Origin: a virus
Virus record (IMG/VR): IMGVR_UViG_3300008113_000334
Location: 1-48,176 of that record
Reading direction: 5' to 3' (one strand)
DNA: 48,176 nt
In this document: piece after piece, positions 33,701 to 41,390 of the stretch
Numbering within the stretch: the first letter of the stretch is position 1
How the letters are laid out: every line of letters starts with the position of its first letter
Translations under genes and position numbers: made by a program
Notes under the pieces: generated by a model
What the model saw: only the letters and a program-made list of their open reading frames with translations
The model's database searches: none
Told to the model about the DNA's origin: nothing

Positions 33701-35752
33701 CTGTCAACTCTTAGTGGCAGCAAAGAAAAATTTATATCTATTAAAAATAATCTTGATCTTACTTCATATATAGATACATTTATTAAAGAACAAGGTATTG
33801 GGCTTAGACTATCTACTGCTAAAATTACCTCTGTCTCTGGTAATGGAACTGAGATTACTTATACATCAGCGAATACCTTTAAAGTTGGTGACAGAGTAAT
33901 GATTGCTGGAGTTGTTCCATTTCTTTATAATATTCAAGGTATTATTAGTGAAAGAACAGCAACATCATTTAAGATATTAGGAAAACAAACAGGAACATAT
34001 GTATCAGGTGGGGAAGCCTATATATCTGCAGACTATGACGTCCTTGTAGAACTAACAGGAAAAATTACAAATGTAGAACGTGGTCTATTTGGAACCGTAC
34101 CTATTGAGCATAAAAAGATAACAGATCTAGCAAGCAAGGGTTTGTCAAAAATAGCTGTAGTTTCAGGTTTTGAAATATCTAATACACAACCTACAACATC
34201 AATTGTTAATAGTAAGGCGGCATACCCTAAACTGCCAGAGGTAAAAAGCATTGCATTAAGTCCAACAGATAATGATTCAGCACTTATATTTCCAACATCT
34301 GAAGTAGATATTGGCTATAAAACATATTCTGTTAAATTTAAATTAGATGAAGAAGGTGGAGCAGCAGCAGGTTTATTTTTTAATATGACAAGTGCAACTG
34401 ATCTTACAGGCACATACTTTGTAGAACTTGCAAGGTATAATAAGCTTAATCCAAAAACTCAGGAACTCTATGATCCACCAGCATATAATTACACCCTAAA
34501 CATTTATGATCATACAGGAGCAACTCAGTCATGGGCAGATGTTACTGCTGAGTGTGTTAATATAATTGATAATTTTTCTAAAGTATTAAAGAAAGAAGGT
34601 ACAGAAGATGCACCTATATATTCTTATGAAAGAGATCAGTGTTTCAATTTAAAGGTGGTTCATTATTTAACAGATGGTAAAGATGGAGAAGATGCAACAG
34701 TTGAAGATCCAAAAAACTGTTTGTTAGTGTTTATAAATAATGTTGAGATAACTGGCTGGCAAATTCCTGGAACACAATATAATGCAACCACTGCTCCGTC
34801 AGCAACTGGATGGCAAGCATCAAAAGTTAATCAACTTACGGGTTTGGGACAAAAGCCAACCATCTCAGATAACATTGAAGTTGGTACAAAATTTGGTTTT
34901 TTTGCTTCTTGTGTTCCACAGACCATAACTAATCTTTTTCCAGCAAAATCAAATCCTACTCCAGCCTCTACTACTCCAGCAACGCTGAGAGAAATACACG
35001 CTACTGTAAAACCATTAAAAGAAAGAAGTGTAAATTACTTCTATCAAGATAGAGAATTTTTAAATGGATTAGTTCAAAAACAACCGCTGTATACAAAGTC
35101 TCCCACATATCTTATGCAAACAACTCCAGAAGTATCTGGAATTAATTATTATGATGTTGAGTATCAAACCCCAGCTGCTGTTTCTGTAGACGTTTTTCCA
35201 GTTAGCTATATGATGAAATATTTTCCAGGTAATAAGCCAATAGATAAACAACAAGTTCAGAAGAAAATAGTTGATGAATATTCTCTAGCTTATTCAACAC
35301 CAATAAATACTGGGTTCAGATCAAGAATGGCAATAGCCAATGGATCCCCACATATGGTGTACCTTAAAAAAGACTCTGATGATGTAAACAAGGCTACTGT
35401 ATTTCTAAATCTATTTACACAGGAAATAATTGCACCTTCAGATCCAGAAATTATTGAAAGCATTATAGATTATTCTAACTTGTCAGAAACAGTTCAGGTA
35501 GACTCAGAGTGGATACAGTCTAAGCAAGCAGCCTATAAAACACTAAAGGTTGTTCAAAGAGGTATTGAGGGTTTTTCTAAAAATGTATCTTTAAGTATAT
35601 TTGGCAACCCTTTAATTCAGGTGGGAGATATCGTAACCCTGTCTTACTCCTTAAATGGCATTGTTGGTCAAAGATATCTAGTACACTCAGTATCTCACAG
35701 CTTTAGCCAAGGACTATCAACATCTCTAAATCTTAAAAGGATTCAAGAGTAG
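30758..35752 (+). CDS. Tail-tip/hub protein with Fn3 and lectin-like insert (1664 aa)
   Basis: This large protein is likely the tail hub. Residues about 85-170 form an Fn3 domain (SSSINVSWSNPPTG and SGLSSGQSYTVSI-like strands). Residues 500-606 form a small Cys-containing Ig-like domain. Residues about 620-1010 resemble the hub or gpD-like core: a DLTDFVQSVSIDKSLD strand and a YYYYCNSKDSTIMECLNEL helix. Residues about 1150-1400 include a jelly-roll-like insert (KTYSVKFKLDEEGGAAAGLFF). The C-terminus, IQVGDIVTLSYSLNG and YLVHSVSHSFSQG, resembles the end of baseplate hub proteins. No lysozyme or peptidase motif was noticed. Located directly after tape measure and distal tail. Confidence 0.75.
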   Translation: MLGNVSSSVFTGSDSITLTPVVSAEWNHNLFNAPYITTAGIGEELTVTAISPLPTDVEPTLKPPNFVTKSFAMLRPVNVQPITTSTPSASAFAITNSVVSSSSINVSWSNPPTGTVLYRVQTSGQSDTISTGTSYTFSGLSSGQSYTVSIDACNSSFGVLGSISEIFTTQSSPQDMISQGKVSYTISGGSSSAYKVVTYVKTSSPIPVMINASGRGTGVQYGSEYVEADSLGWTKVVTYVGSQSSDNTFAGFVYTIAANSISGETNNPIVYFTEPKVYATTYFDYQNHSLFPTEMPFTYFRPGESYVGSGNIKSTFPSAFRKITSPVLSGYTTPTYFPVTPILQNPKFCLASKPVPILKNVLPTDTSAYRYFVSDESSRSITSIYEKPITTNKLVIKFNTLMTVPVVNIAIDGTNITVDGSQNISPPANLEGGRSTGVLILYWNGSAWTKTKWSSMPQFSSTGSLYLSTSFSKITITQIDQTTNPEFLSLTGETAPPSSGPTINSFSAQCPNPDTGRCSTLTGAQKQTIWALFSYSNASSYKITMSPSTDIGSIKTSNANSATESYLGFGNCGTTYALTLTVYAADNQQGASASQTINYTVNCTSTPTEIPSASLNVVSDLKRMHVVEISPRLEIDLTDFVQSVSIDKSLDASNSLLPISSLNSNDARITLSGIPAMIGSTIVPIFSSQSDQSSTILANMLRKNIKFYINFHLKEYASPNSKISSDTYIPGGVFYSDSWAENDIKDITVQCFDISRYLQSIAVADYVVNLKRPFEIITNILDLSGFTDYDYDSIYRIFDSSEAPVNLYYYYCNSKDSTIMECLNELFIAYQIGAYIDEYGVMKFLSLHDILSSSGSNLALTDGNIMKDGFNISNNAKPGKISLKYQTPKIKQSPPVQNVKNVDIKNSPSYIYTTSNDVVWSQQTVDSVGFNYLKSDMLENSNIFEINTSDLLDIFYTFDMSNDGFAFIENEIVSFAYKEYKLSTLSGSKEKFISIKNNLDLTSYIDTFIKEQGIGLRLSTAKITSVSGNGTEITYTSANTFKVGDRVMIAGVVPFLYNIQGIISERTATSFKILGKQTGTYVSGGEAYISADYDVLVELTGKITNVERGLFGTVPIEHKKITDLASKGLSKIAVVSGFEISNTQPTTSIVNSKAAYPKLPEVKSIALSPTDNDSALIFPTSEVDIGYKTYSVKFKLDEEGGAAAGLFFNMTSATDLTGTYFVELARYNKLNPKTQELYDPPAYNYTLNIYDHTGATQSWADVTAECVNIIDNFSKVLKKEGTEDAPIYSYERDQCFNLKVVHYLTDGKDGEDATVEDPKNCLLVFINNVEITGWQIPGTQYNATTAPSATGWQASKVNQLTGLGQKPTISDNIEVGTKFGFFASCVPQTITNLFPAKSNPTPASTTPATLREIHATVKPLKERSVNYFYQDREFLNGLVQKQPLYTKSPTYLMQTTPEVSGINYYDVEYQTPAAVSVDVFPVSYMMKYFPGNKPIDKQQVQKKIVDEYSLAYSTPINTGFRSRMAIANGSPHMVYLKKDSDDVNKATVFLNLFTQEIIAPSDPEIIESIIDYSNLSETVQVDSEWIQSKQAAYKTLKVVQRGIEGFSKNVSLSIFGNPLIQVGDIVTLSYSLNGIVGQRYLVHSVSHSFSQGLSTSLNLKRIQE

Positions 35753-35759
35753 TCCTTTG

Positions 35760-35768
35760 TGGTATAAT
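35760..35768 (+). promoter_or_regulatory. Extended -10 promoter TGGTATAAT for the fibre genes
   Basis: Follows the hub stop. Predicts +1 near 35775 and a 13-nt leader with AGGAG before the ATG at 35788. Confidence 0.65.
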
Positions 35769-35787
35769 TAATTGACAGGAGACAAAA

Positions 35788-36339
35788 ATGCCATATGTTA
35801 AAATATCAGACCCTAATATTATAGATCTTGCTGCTTGGCACCAAGTTATTAATGTTATTAATCAACACAGCGATACTCTTTCTGCTATCACAAATAATTT
35901 TGGTATTAAAGGAACTGCTGTTACAGACTGGAATGGCGAAACAGAAGTTTATGAAGAATTTAATTCTGGCTCACAAAAAATACTTTATGGAAAGTTTAGA
36001 ATTAATACCACAGATACTGAAGCAAATGGCACCAAAGATTTAAGTACAAATGGTGGTCGTATGTTTTATCAAACAGTAGATTTTGACAACTCTTCAAGTG
36101 GGTCAGCTAGCTTTAAAGCAAAGCCTATTGTAACCGTTACACCAGCTCTAGTTGGCTCAACTGTTACATCAGATAGAAACGTTGGTCTTGTTTGTACCGT
36201 AATTGCAACAACTGATAAAGGTTTTACAGTTCGTGTTATTAATGCAAGAGAGCTGACTGCAGAGTCACCTTCAACAGTTGCCGATCCAAAGCCCGTTAGC
36301 TATTTTAATATAAACTGGATTGCTATAGGACCAAAGTAA
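35788..36339 (+). CDS. Minor tail protein, H-type-lectin-like C-terminus
   Basis: This 183-residue protein has a helical N-terminus (DPNIIDLAAWHQVINVINQH) of the kind that trimerises in fibres, a Glu/Gly-rich middle, and a beta-rich C-terminal domain. The last 90 residues (FKAKPIVTVTPALVG..., a DKGFTVRVINARE strand and a final INWIAIGPK) resemble the H-type lectin-like plan, in which a Gly-Phe-Thr-Val strand and a final Trp-Ile-Ala strand are typical. This would suit a receptor-binding tip, but similarity is moderate and recognised by eye. It overlaps the large fibre gene as TAATG. Confidence 0.55.
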   Translation: MPYVKISDPNIIDLAAWHQVINVINQHSDTLSAITNNFGIKGTAVTDWNGETEVYEEFNSGSQKILYGKFRINTTDTEANGTKDLSTNGGRMFYQTVDFDNSSSGSASFKAKPIVTVTPALVGSTVTSDRNVGLVCTVIATTDKGFTVRVINARELTAESPSTVADPKPVSYFNINWIAIGPK

Positions 36340-39300
36340 TGGCTAAGGTACCGCCTAAGTCTGTTTATAAAAGTCCCAAGTCAGTTGCTAGAAATCAACC
36401 CGTAACAATAAGTGTTGATGATCCAAGAGCAGCTTGGGATAAGATTGGACAGACTAGAGCAAGGGTAGGAGCTGAACTTGAACTTGTTGGATTAGATGAT
36501 ATTCCTTTAATTGGTGGAGGAAAAAGTTTAACAGCATCAGTTGGTCCACCAACAGCAGGCCATCCTAGCGAACCACAAAGATTTATAATTCCTGGAATCA
36601 ATGGTGGAGAAGCTTCTATTCAAGTTGGCTATGGTGCTATAGTACCAACAGATATTACTAATGTTTCAACAGCTTGGTCAGGATCAAGCCTTGTGGTTAC
36701 ATTTGATTGGGACTATGCAGACCATGCCAATAGAACTGTTACAGAATTTATTTTAGAGATCACTGCTGATGGAGTTACGAGACAAACACCATATGGTTCA
36801 TTTCCAGTAAATAGAACACAGACTGGACAAACAGCAACAGTTACTGAATCTATAATGCAAACAACAATGGGGGAGCTTACTAAAAATGTTACAAAGGTTT
36901 GTGTTTATGTAATTGATGCTTTTTATAATAAAAGTACTAGCGTTTGTGACAATACCGTCCCAGAACACATTTTAGATCTGCCAATTCCAGTTATTACAGT
37001 AAGTCAGGCTGTAGATGGCTATAATGTTGCATATACTATACCAACTCAGTCAAGTTTTGATGCTATTGATATTGTTGAATATGAGTCAAACTCTTCTACA
37101 GAACCAACAGGTGTTACATACTCAAGAGTATATTTTAGTGGTATCTCTCCAGCAAATATTCTTACATTAACTTTAAACTCTAGATGGGTAAAGGCACGTT
37201 TTTCATCAAGATCTCGTCAATATACAGCCTTTTCTGCTGCACAAAAAGTAACACCACTATCTCCAGTTACAATTGATAACGAAGGACCTGCTGCTCCAAC
37301 TGGATCAGTAACTGGTGGAATAGAAACTTCTGGAACGATAGGATTTAACGCTTTCTTAAATATATCTTGGACGGCAGTATCAGATGCTACTTTACGAGGA
37401 TATAGAATTAGGTTTAGACCAGTAACTACTCCAGCATCAAATTACTCTTATGTAGACTCCCCAGGAAATGGAACAACTTTTAGAATTACAGGTCTTGCTT
37501 CAGGCACAAGCTATGAAGTTCAAATTGCATCATATGATGAATTTAATAACACCTCATCAGAATACCAAACACTAACTAATAGCCCAGTGTCAACTGCTGG
37601 ATCTCCTTTTATAGGAACAAATGTTTCTACAACTGGATATTTTGAAGCTGGAGTTTCTGGAACAGATACAGGAGTTTTTAGATTTGGCTACGGGGTAGCT
37701 ACTGGTAAAAGAGGCTTATCATTTAATACAAACAATTATTGGTATATAGATTCATCTCAGTCAGCGTCTTTAAAGGTTGGTGGAGCAGACAACTATGTTA
37801 CTTGGGACGGCGCATCTCTTGTAGTGGCTGGAGACCTACAGGCTAAAAAAGGATCTTTTAGCGGAAATGTAAGTATTGCAAGTGGTGCATCTTTATATAG
37901 TGGAACTTTAACTGGCAATACAGTTACTTCTAGTGGAGATACTGGTGGATCTTTATCTGGATCAGGTTATATACTAAATAATGGTGGTCTTATATTTAAT
38001 TCACCAACAGTTAATGGTATTACAAGAATAGATTCAGATACAGGACGCTTGACAACAAAAGAGGCAAATATTGGTGGATGGATTGTAAACGATAATTCAA
38101 TATCAAAAACACAATTTATAGACGATGTAGCACAAGGAACAATATCTTTAAACTCTACAGCAGGATACATATCAGTATCCAATGATAATGTTTCTGGAAA
38201 AACTGCAGGAATAAATAGTTCATCATCTCCAACAGATTTAGCTTTTTGGTCTGGCGGTACAGGACCAACAAATGCATCATCAAACTCTTTTAGAGTACAA
38301 CTAAATGGAGATCTATTTGCAAGCAATGCAACAATTAAAGGAATTATAAGAGCTAGAGAAGGTGGTTTTGGAACATTTAATGAAACTACTAATGTTGTCA
38401 CAGATGGTTGGACTATTGAGACCAATGGAATTAAAGCAGTAGGAGAAGGTGCAATAAGATTAGGCAATTATTCAATAGAAACAGTAACTGCTAACGGAAC
38501 TGATTTTTCAATCAAGGAGCGCATTACTGGTCAAACTCCAACCACAATTATAAGAACAGATTCAGCTTCTAATGCGACCACTGATGCAAAGAGAATCTTT
38601 TTAGGTGATGGTACAAGACAGGTGGAAGTTGCTAAATCAGCAGGTGTTTGGCCTTCTGGAACGACAGAAACACTTCCATCATCAAATACAACAGTTGTAA
38701 ACCAGTATAGATCTGGTGGTTTAAGAAACATGTTTACTGTAACAAAACCCAATCTTCTTCTTAATCAAGGAGATGAACAGACAGTAACACTTTTTCCATC
38801 AGCATTTAAAGGTGATGTTTTAATTGTTTGGGACCCAAGCACTGGTGGCGGTGGTGACTGGAAAAAGGCAGAGATTTGGTTAAAGGCTGATGGTACTCTT
38901 CCACCAACACCTGTAACCCCACCTGTCACTCCACCTCCTGTAACTCCTCCTGTAACCCCACCTCCTGTAACTCCACCTCCTGTAACCCCACCAACAGTTT
39001 TTGATATAGACAGTATATCTGCAACCTCAGCAGCAATAACTTATTCTTGGATTAACCCACCAGCAACAACTGCAAGCTATGATGTTTATTACGTTCAAGG
39101 AAGTACACAGTCTGGTATAACTACCGTATCTGATACATCTCATACTTTTACGGGACTTAATCCAGATACTGATTATACCGTTTTTGTTATCGCAAGAAAC
39201 TCAATAGGCATATCTCTAGCAACAGATAGTGCTGTAATTAGAACAGACGTAGCTCCGCAAAATACATACTACTTTGCCTGTGAAGATTCAACTTGTGGCT

Positions 39301-40148
39301 CAGTTGTTGCTTCATCAGCTGAGGAAGCAGTTATTCTTGCAAACCAATATTGTCAGTCAGTAGCAGATCCAGGAGTTCCTAATAATATGGTAGGTGGAGT
39401 ATCATTAGTACAGTCAGAAATTCCTGGTTGTGCACCAACTCCTCCTGTAACCCCACCTGTAACCCCACCTGTAACCCCACCTGTAACCCCACCTGTAACC
39501 CCACCTGTCACTCCCCCTACAATTCAATATACAATTACATGGAATACTAATGGTGGAAACACAATATCACCAACAACTGTTAATGCTGGCAACACTGTTA
39601 CAGTACCAACAGCAACAAAATCTGGCTATACACTTAGCTACTGGAGATACCCTGATATTGGAACTGCTATTTACATATATGATGCAGGCGATGTATTTAC
39701 CCCATCAGAAAGCTTTACCCTTTATGCTAATTGGGTAGAAGATGTAGTGTCTTATAGCCTAACTTATGATTGCAATGGTGGTACTGGATGTCCAGCAAAT
39801 ACAAATCATACAGGATCATTTACAATTCCTACTACAGCACCAACAAGATCTGGATATACCTTTAGCAGCTACTATGCATACATTAATTATAGTACATTCA
39901 TAGGTGCATATGGTCTTGGCGCATCAGTTAACGTTAGTGCTAATGTAGTACTTGTAGCTCAATGGAATGCAGCACCTGTCACTCCACCAGTGACCCCTCC
40001 TGTAACTCCGCCTGTCACTCCACCAGTGACCCCTCCTGTAACACCTCCTGTCACTCCACCTGTAACCCCACCTGTAACCCCACCTGTAACCCCAGGATGT
40101 TCATCTGGTGCATCATGTTCACCAATAAATGGACAAGCATGTCAATAA
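36339..40148 (+). CDS. Large tail fibre with Fn3, InlB-type repeats, Pro-Val-Thr-Pro stalks and Cys tip
   Basis: This 1269-residue fibre is probably receptor-binding. By eye it contains two Fn3-like domains (about residues 101-205 and 316-417), a Gly/Ser-rich repetitive beta region (430-830), stalk A (858-885), another Fn3 domain (888-970), a four-Cys module (972-1031), stalk B (1036-1059), two InlB B-repeat/Flg_new-like modules (1064-1136 and 1139-1211, each with a NGG start and a SGYT strand), stalk C (1213-1252) and a terminal Cys tip (C1254, C1260, C1268). Stalks are runs of PVTP. No chaperone domain or peptidase signature is seen. Stalk proline repeats are the best candidates for modification by the encoded P4H-like enzymes. 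Confidence 0.85.
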   Translation: MAKVPPKSVYKSPKSVARNQPVTISVDDPRAAWDKIGQTRARVGAELELVGLDDIPLIGGGKSLTASVGPPTAGHPSEPQRFIIPGINGGEASIQVGYGAIVPTDITNVSTAWSGSSLVVTFDWDYADHANRTVTEFILEITADGVTRQTPYGSFPVNRTQTGQTATVTESIMQTTMGELTKNVTKVCVYVIDAFYNKSTSVCDNTVPEHILDLPIPVITVSQAVDGYNVAYTIPTQSSFDAIDIVEYESNSSTEPTGVTYSRVYFSGISPANILTLTLNSRWVKARFSSRSRQYTAFSAAQKVTPLSPVTIDNEGPAAPTGSVTGGIETSGTIGFNAFLNISWTAVSDATLRGYRIRFRPVTTPASNYSYVDSPGNGTTFRITGLASGTSYEVQIASYDEFNNTSSEYQTLTNSPVSTAGSPFIGTNVSTTGYFEAGVSGTDTGVFRFGYGVATGKRGLSFNTNNYWYIDSSQSASLKVGGADNYVTWDGASLVVAGDLQAKKGSFSGNVSIASGASLYSGTLTGNTVTSSGDTGGSLSGSGYILNNGGLIFNSPTVNGITRIDSDTGRLTTKEANIGGWIVNDNSISKTQFIDDVAQGTISLNSTAGYISVSNDNVSGKTAGINSSSSPTDLAFWSGGTGPTNASSNSFRVQLNGDLFASNATIKGIIRAREGGFGTFNETTNVVTDGWTIETNGIKAVGEGAIRLGNYSIETVTANGTDFSIKERITGQTPTTIIRTDSASNATTDAKRIFLGDGTRQVEVAKSAGVWPSGTTETLPSSNTTVVNQYRSGGLRNMFTVTKPNLLLNQGDEQTVTLFPSAFKGDVLIVWDPSTGGGGDWKKAEIWLKADGTLPPTPVTPPVTPPPVTPPVTPPPVTPPPVTPPTVFDIDSISATSAAITYSWINPPATTASYDVYYVQGSTQSGITTVSDTSHTFTGLNPDTDYTVFVIARNSIGISLATDSAVIRTDVAPQNTYYFACEDSTCGSVVASSAEEAVILANQYCQSVADPGVPNNMVGGVSLVQSEIPGCAPTPPVTPPVTPPVTPPVTPPVTPPVTPPTIQYTITWNTNGGNTISPTTVNAGNTVTVPTATKSGYTLSYWRYPDIGTAIYIYDAGDVFTPSESFTLYANWVEDVVSYSLTYDCNGGTGCPANTNHTGSFTIPTTAPTRSGYTFSSYYAYINYSTFIGAYGLGASVNVSANVVLVAQWNAAPVTPPVTPPVTPPVTPPVTPPVTPPVTPPVTPPVTPPVTPGCSSGASCSPINGQACQ
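38910..38993 (+). repeat. Pro-Val-Thr-Pro stalk A (irregular 12- and 15-bp units)
   Basis: Tandem units such as CCTGTAACCCCA encode PVTP with extra Pro codons, giving PVTPP and PPPVTPP patterns. It separates the beta region from the third Fn3 domain and codes for residues 858-885. Confidence 0.9.
39444..39515 (+). repeat. Pro-Val-Thr-Pro stalk B (six 12-bp units)
   Basis: Five identical CCTGTAACCCCA units followed by one variant, coding for residues 1036-1059. Perfect repetition implies recent expansion or gene conversion and possible length change by slippage. Confidence 0.92.
39975..40094 (+). repeat. Pro-Val-Thr-Pro stalk C (ten 12-bp units)
   Basis: Ten PVTP units code for residues 1213-1252. 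The first six vary (CCTGTCACTCCA, CCAGTGACCCCT, CCTGTAACTCCG-type, a three-unit 36-bp period used twice), the last three are CCTGTAACCCCA as in stalk B. A Cys-rich tip follows. Confidence 0.92.
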
Positions 40149-40164
40149 TAAAAAAGGAGAAAAA

Positions 40165-40545
40165 ATGTTAACAGATAACAGTATGATATTTAATTTTGCA
40201 GGAACCCCAGGGGTACCTTTGGTTTGGGTTATTGAACAAGATTGTTTATATGATCTTCCATTGTCACAAGAACATGCATCAATATTTTTAGATTCTGAAG
40301 AATGTATAGATATTAGTGAAGAGTACCCAGACCATGACGGAATAACTGTTAGATTTATTAAAAATGGAGAAACCTTAGAAGAGTTGCAAACAACAGAATA
40401 TTTTGGTAGTATATTACTAAGCAATCCAACTGTATTAAATTTAAAAGATTATCCCTATGGCAGATATGTGGAATCACCACATGCTAGTTTTGACGGGGAA
40501 AAATTTATAATAACGAATAGGGATGTTACTGGCTTTATGCCATAA
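40165..40545 (+). CDS. Hypothetical protein following the large fibre
   Basis: This 126-residue protein is not recognised. It begins with FNFAGTPGVPLVWVIEQDC and ends with HASFDGEKFIITNRD. The position after a stalked fibre and before a Cys-cluster gene matches the gene at 1071, and both end with an Asp-Gly-x-Lys-x-Ile stretch, a feature also seen in some phage fibre-associated proteins. ATG 40165 has AAAAAGGAGA upstream; an earlier in-frame ATG at 40129 lies inside the fibre gene. A small fibre-associated or assembly role is inference. Confidence 0.55.
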   Translation: MLTDNSMIFNFAGTPGVPLVWVIEQDCLYDLPLSQEHASIFLDSEECIDISEEYPDHDGITVRFIKNGETLEELQTTEYFGSILLSNPTVLNLKDYPYGRYVESPHASFDGEKFIITNRDVTGFMP

Positions 40546-40561
40546 TTGGGGTAAAATATAT

Positions 40562-40792
40562 ATGTCAAAGTCAAGGTGGGAACAGTACAAAGAAAAAAAT
40601 GGAGTAACTCCATTAGACCTATTAAATCCTGCCACAAAAAAATCTAGTGAAGAATTAGCAGAAACTAGGATAAATATTTGTTTAGAATGCCCAGAGTTAA
40701 TTAAGTTAACTACACAATGTAAAAAGTGTGGATGTTTTATGTCAGCAAAAACAAAGATGCAAGCAGCAAGATGCCCATTGGGTAAGTGGTAG
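40562..40792 (+). CDS. Small Cys-cluster protein (DUF6171-like, predicted zinc-binding), copy 2
   Basis: This 76-residue paralogue of the protein at 1519 shows the same six-cysteine arrangement: C40-x2-C43, C53-x2-C56-x-C58 and C71-Pro, then Gly-Lys-Trp at the very end. It lacks the seven-residue extension of copy 1. It is followed after one base by a P4H-like gene, as copy 1 is followed by the DUF6065 gene and oxygenase cluster. ATG 40562 is chosen over an earlier in-frame ATG at 40523, which lies inside the preceding gene. A GGGGTAAAAT element upstream could be a ribosome binding site or a promoter. Confidence 0.72.
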   Translation: MSKSRWEQYKEKNGVTPLDLLNPATKKSSEELAETRINICLECPELIKLTTQCKKCGCFMSAKTKMQAARCPLGKW

Positions 40793-40793
40793 A

Positions 40794-41390
40794 ATGAAAA
40801 GACAAGCCTTCCTTATAGATAACGTTCTTTCAGAAGAAGATTTTGAGTATGGTAAAAATTATTTTTTAAATCATACAACTCTTAGATCTAACAATGTTGA
40901 TGAAAATGGAAGATGGTTAATTGGGAATGAAGACCCAGTTATTAAAAAGTATCACGAACAGCTTTTGCCTATTGCTAGAAAAATTTTTAAAAGCGAAACC
41001 TTGCTTCCAACAAATGCTTTATTTGTTGAGTATTCTAAATCTGGAGCAAACCTTCCTCCCCATTACGACGCAAATGCTTGCACGTACACGATAGATCTTT
41101 GTTTTTATGAAAGCCACAATTGGCCTTTATGGGTAGACAATCAAAAATTTGAGTATAAAGAAAATCAGGCAGTATGTTTTTTTGGAGAAGAGCAGGAACA
41201 CTGGAGAGAAACACTTTATCAAGATAATATAAAAATAGGATTAGCATTTTTTCACTACGTAGAACCAACTCATTGGTATTTCACAGAAGGTTCAGATTAT
41301 GTTGAAACAGTAAGAAATGACTATAGATCTAAAGGCTACTCTTATAATAGAGTAGACAATACTGGAATGGCGCCACTGGGAGGTGTGTAA
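40794..41390 (+). CDS. P4H-like Fe(II)/2OG dioxygenase, copy 8 (divergent, Lys type)
   Basis: This 198-residue protein has the fold signatures of 2OG dioxygenases: H90-x-D92 (PPHYDANA), H136 (EEQEHW) and K147 (NIKIGLAFFHY). It lacks the YLNDD-EGGEL strand of the other eight-member group, so it is a more distant branch. An N-terminal helical segment precedes the catalytic domain. The start at ATG 40794 is two bases after the Cys-cluster stop. It is directly upstream of a GT60-like glycosyltransferase and separated from it by no intergenic sequence, which suggests a paired action: hydroxylation followed by sugar transfer. Confidence 0.75.
   Translation: MKRQAFLIDNVLSEEDFEYGKNYFLNHTTLRSNNVDENGRWLIGNEDPVIKKYHEQLLPIARKIFKSETLLPTNALFVEYSKSGANLPPHYDANACTYTIDLCFYESHNWPLWVDNQKFEYKENQAVCFFGEEQEHWRETLYQDNIKIGLAFFHYVEPTHWYFTEGSDYVETVRNDYRSKGYSYNRVDNTGMAPLGGV

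Noticed and set aside
36339-40148. Diversity-generating retroelement targeting the fibre.
   Set aside because: No reverse transcriptase or adenine-mutated template repeat was found in the window; the repeats are simple proline codon arrays.
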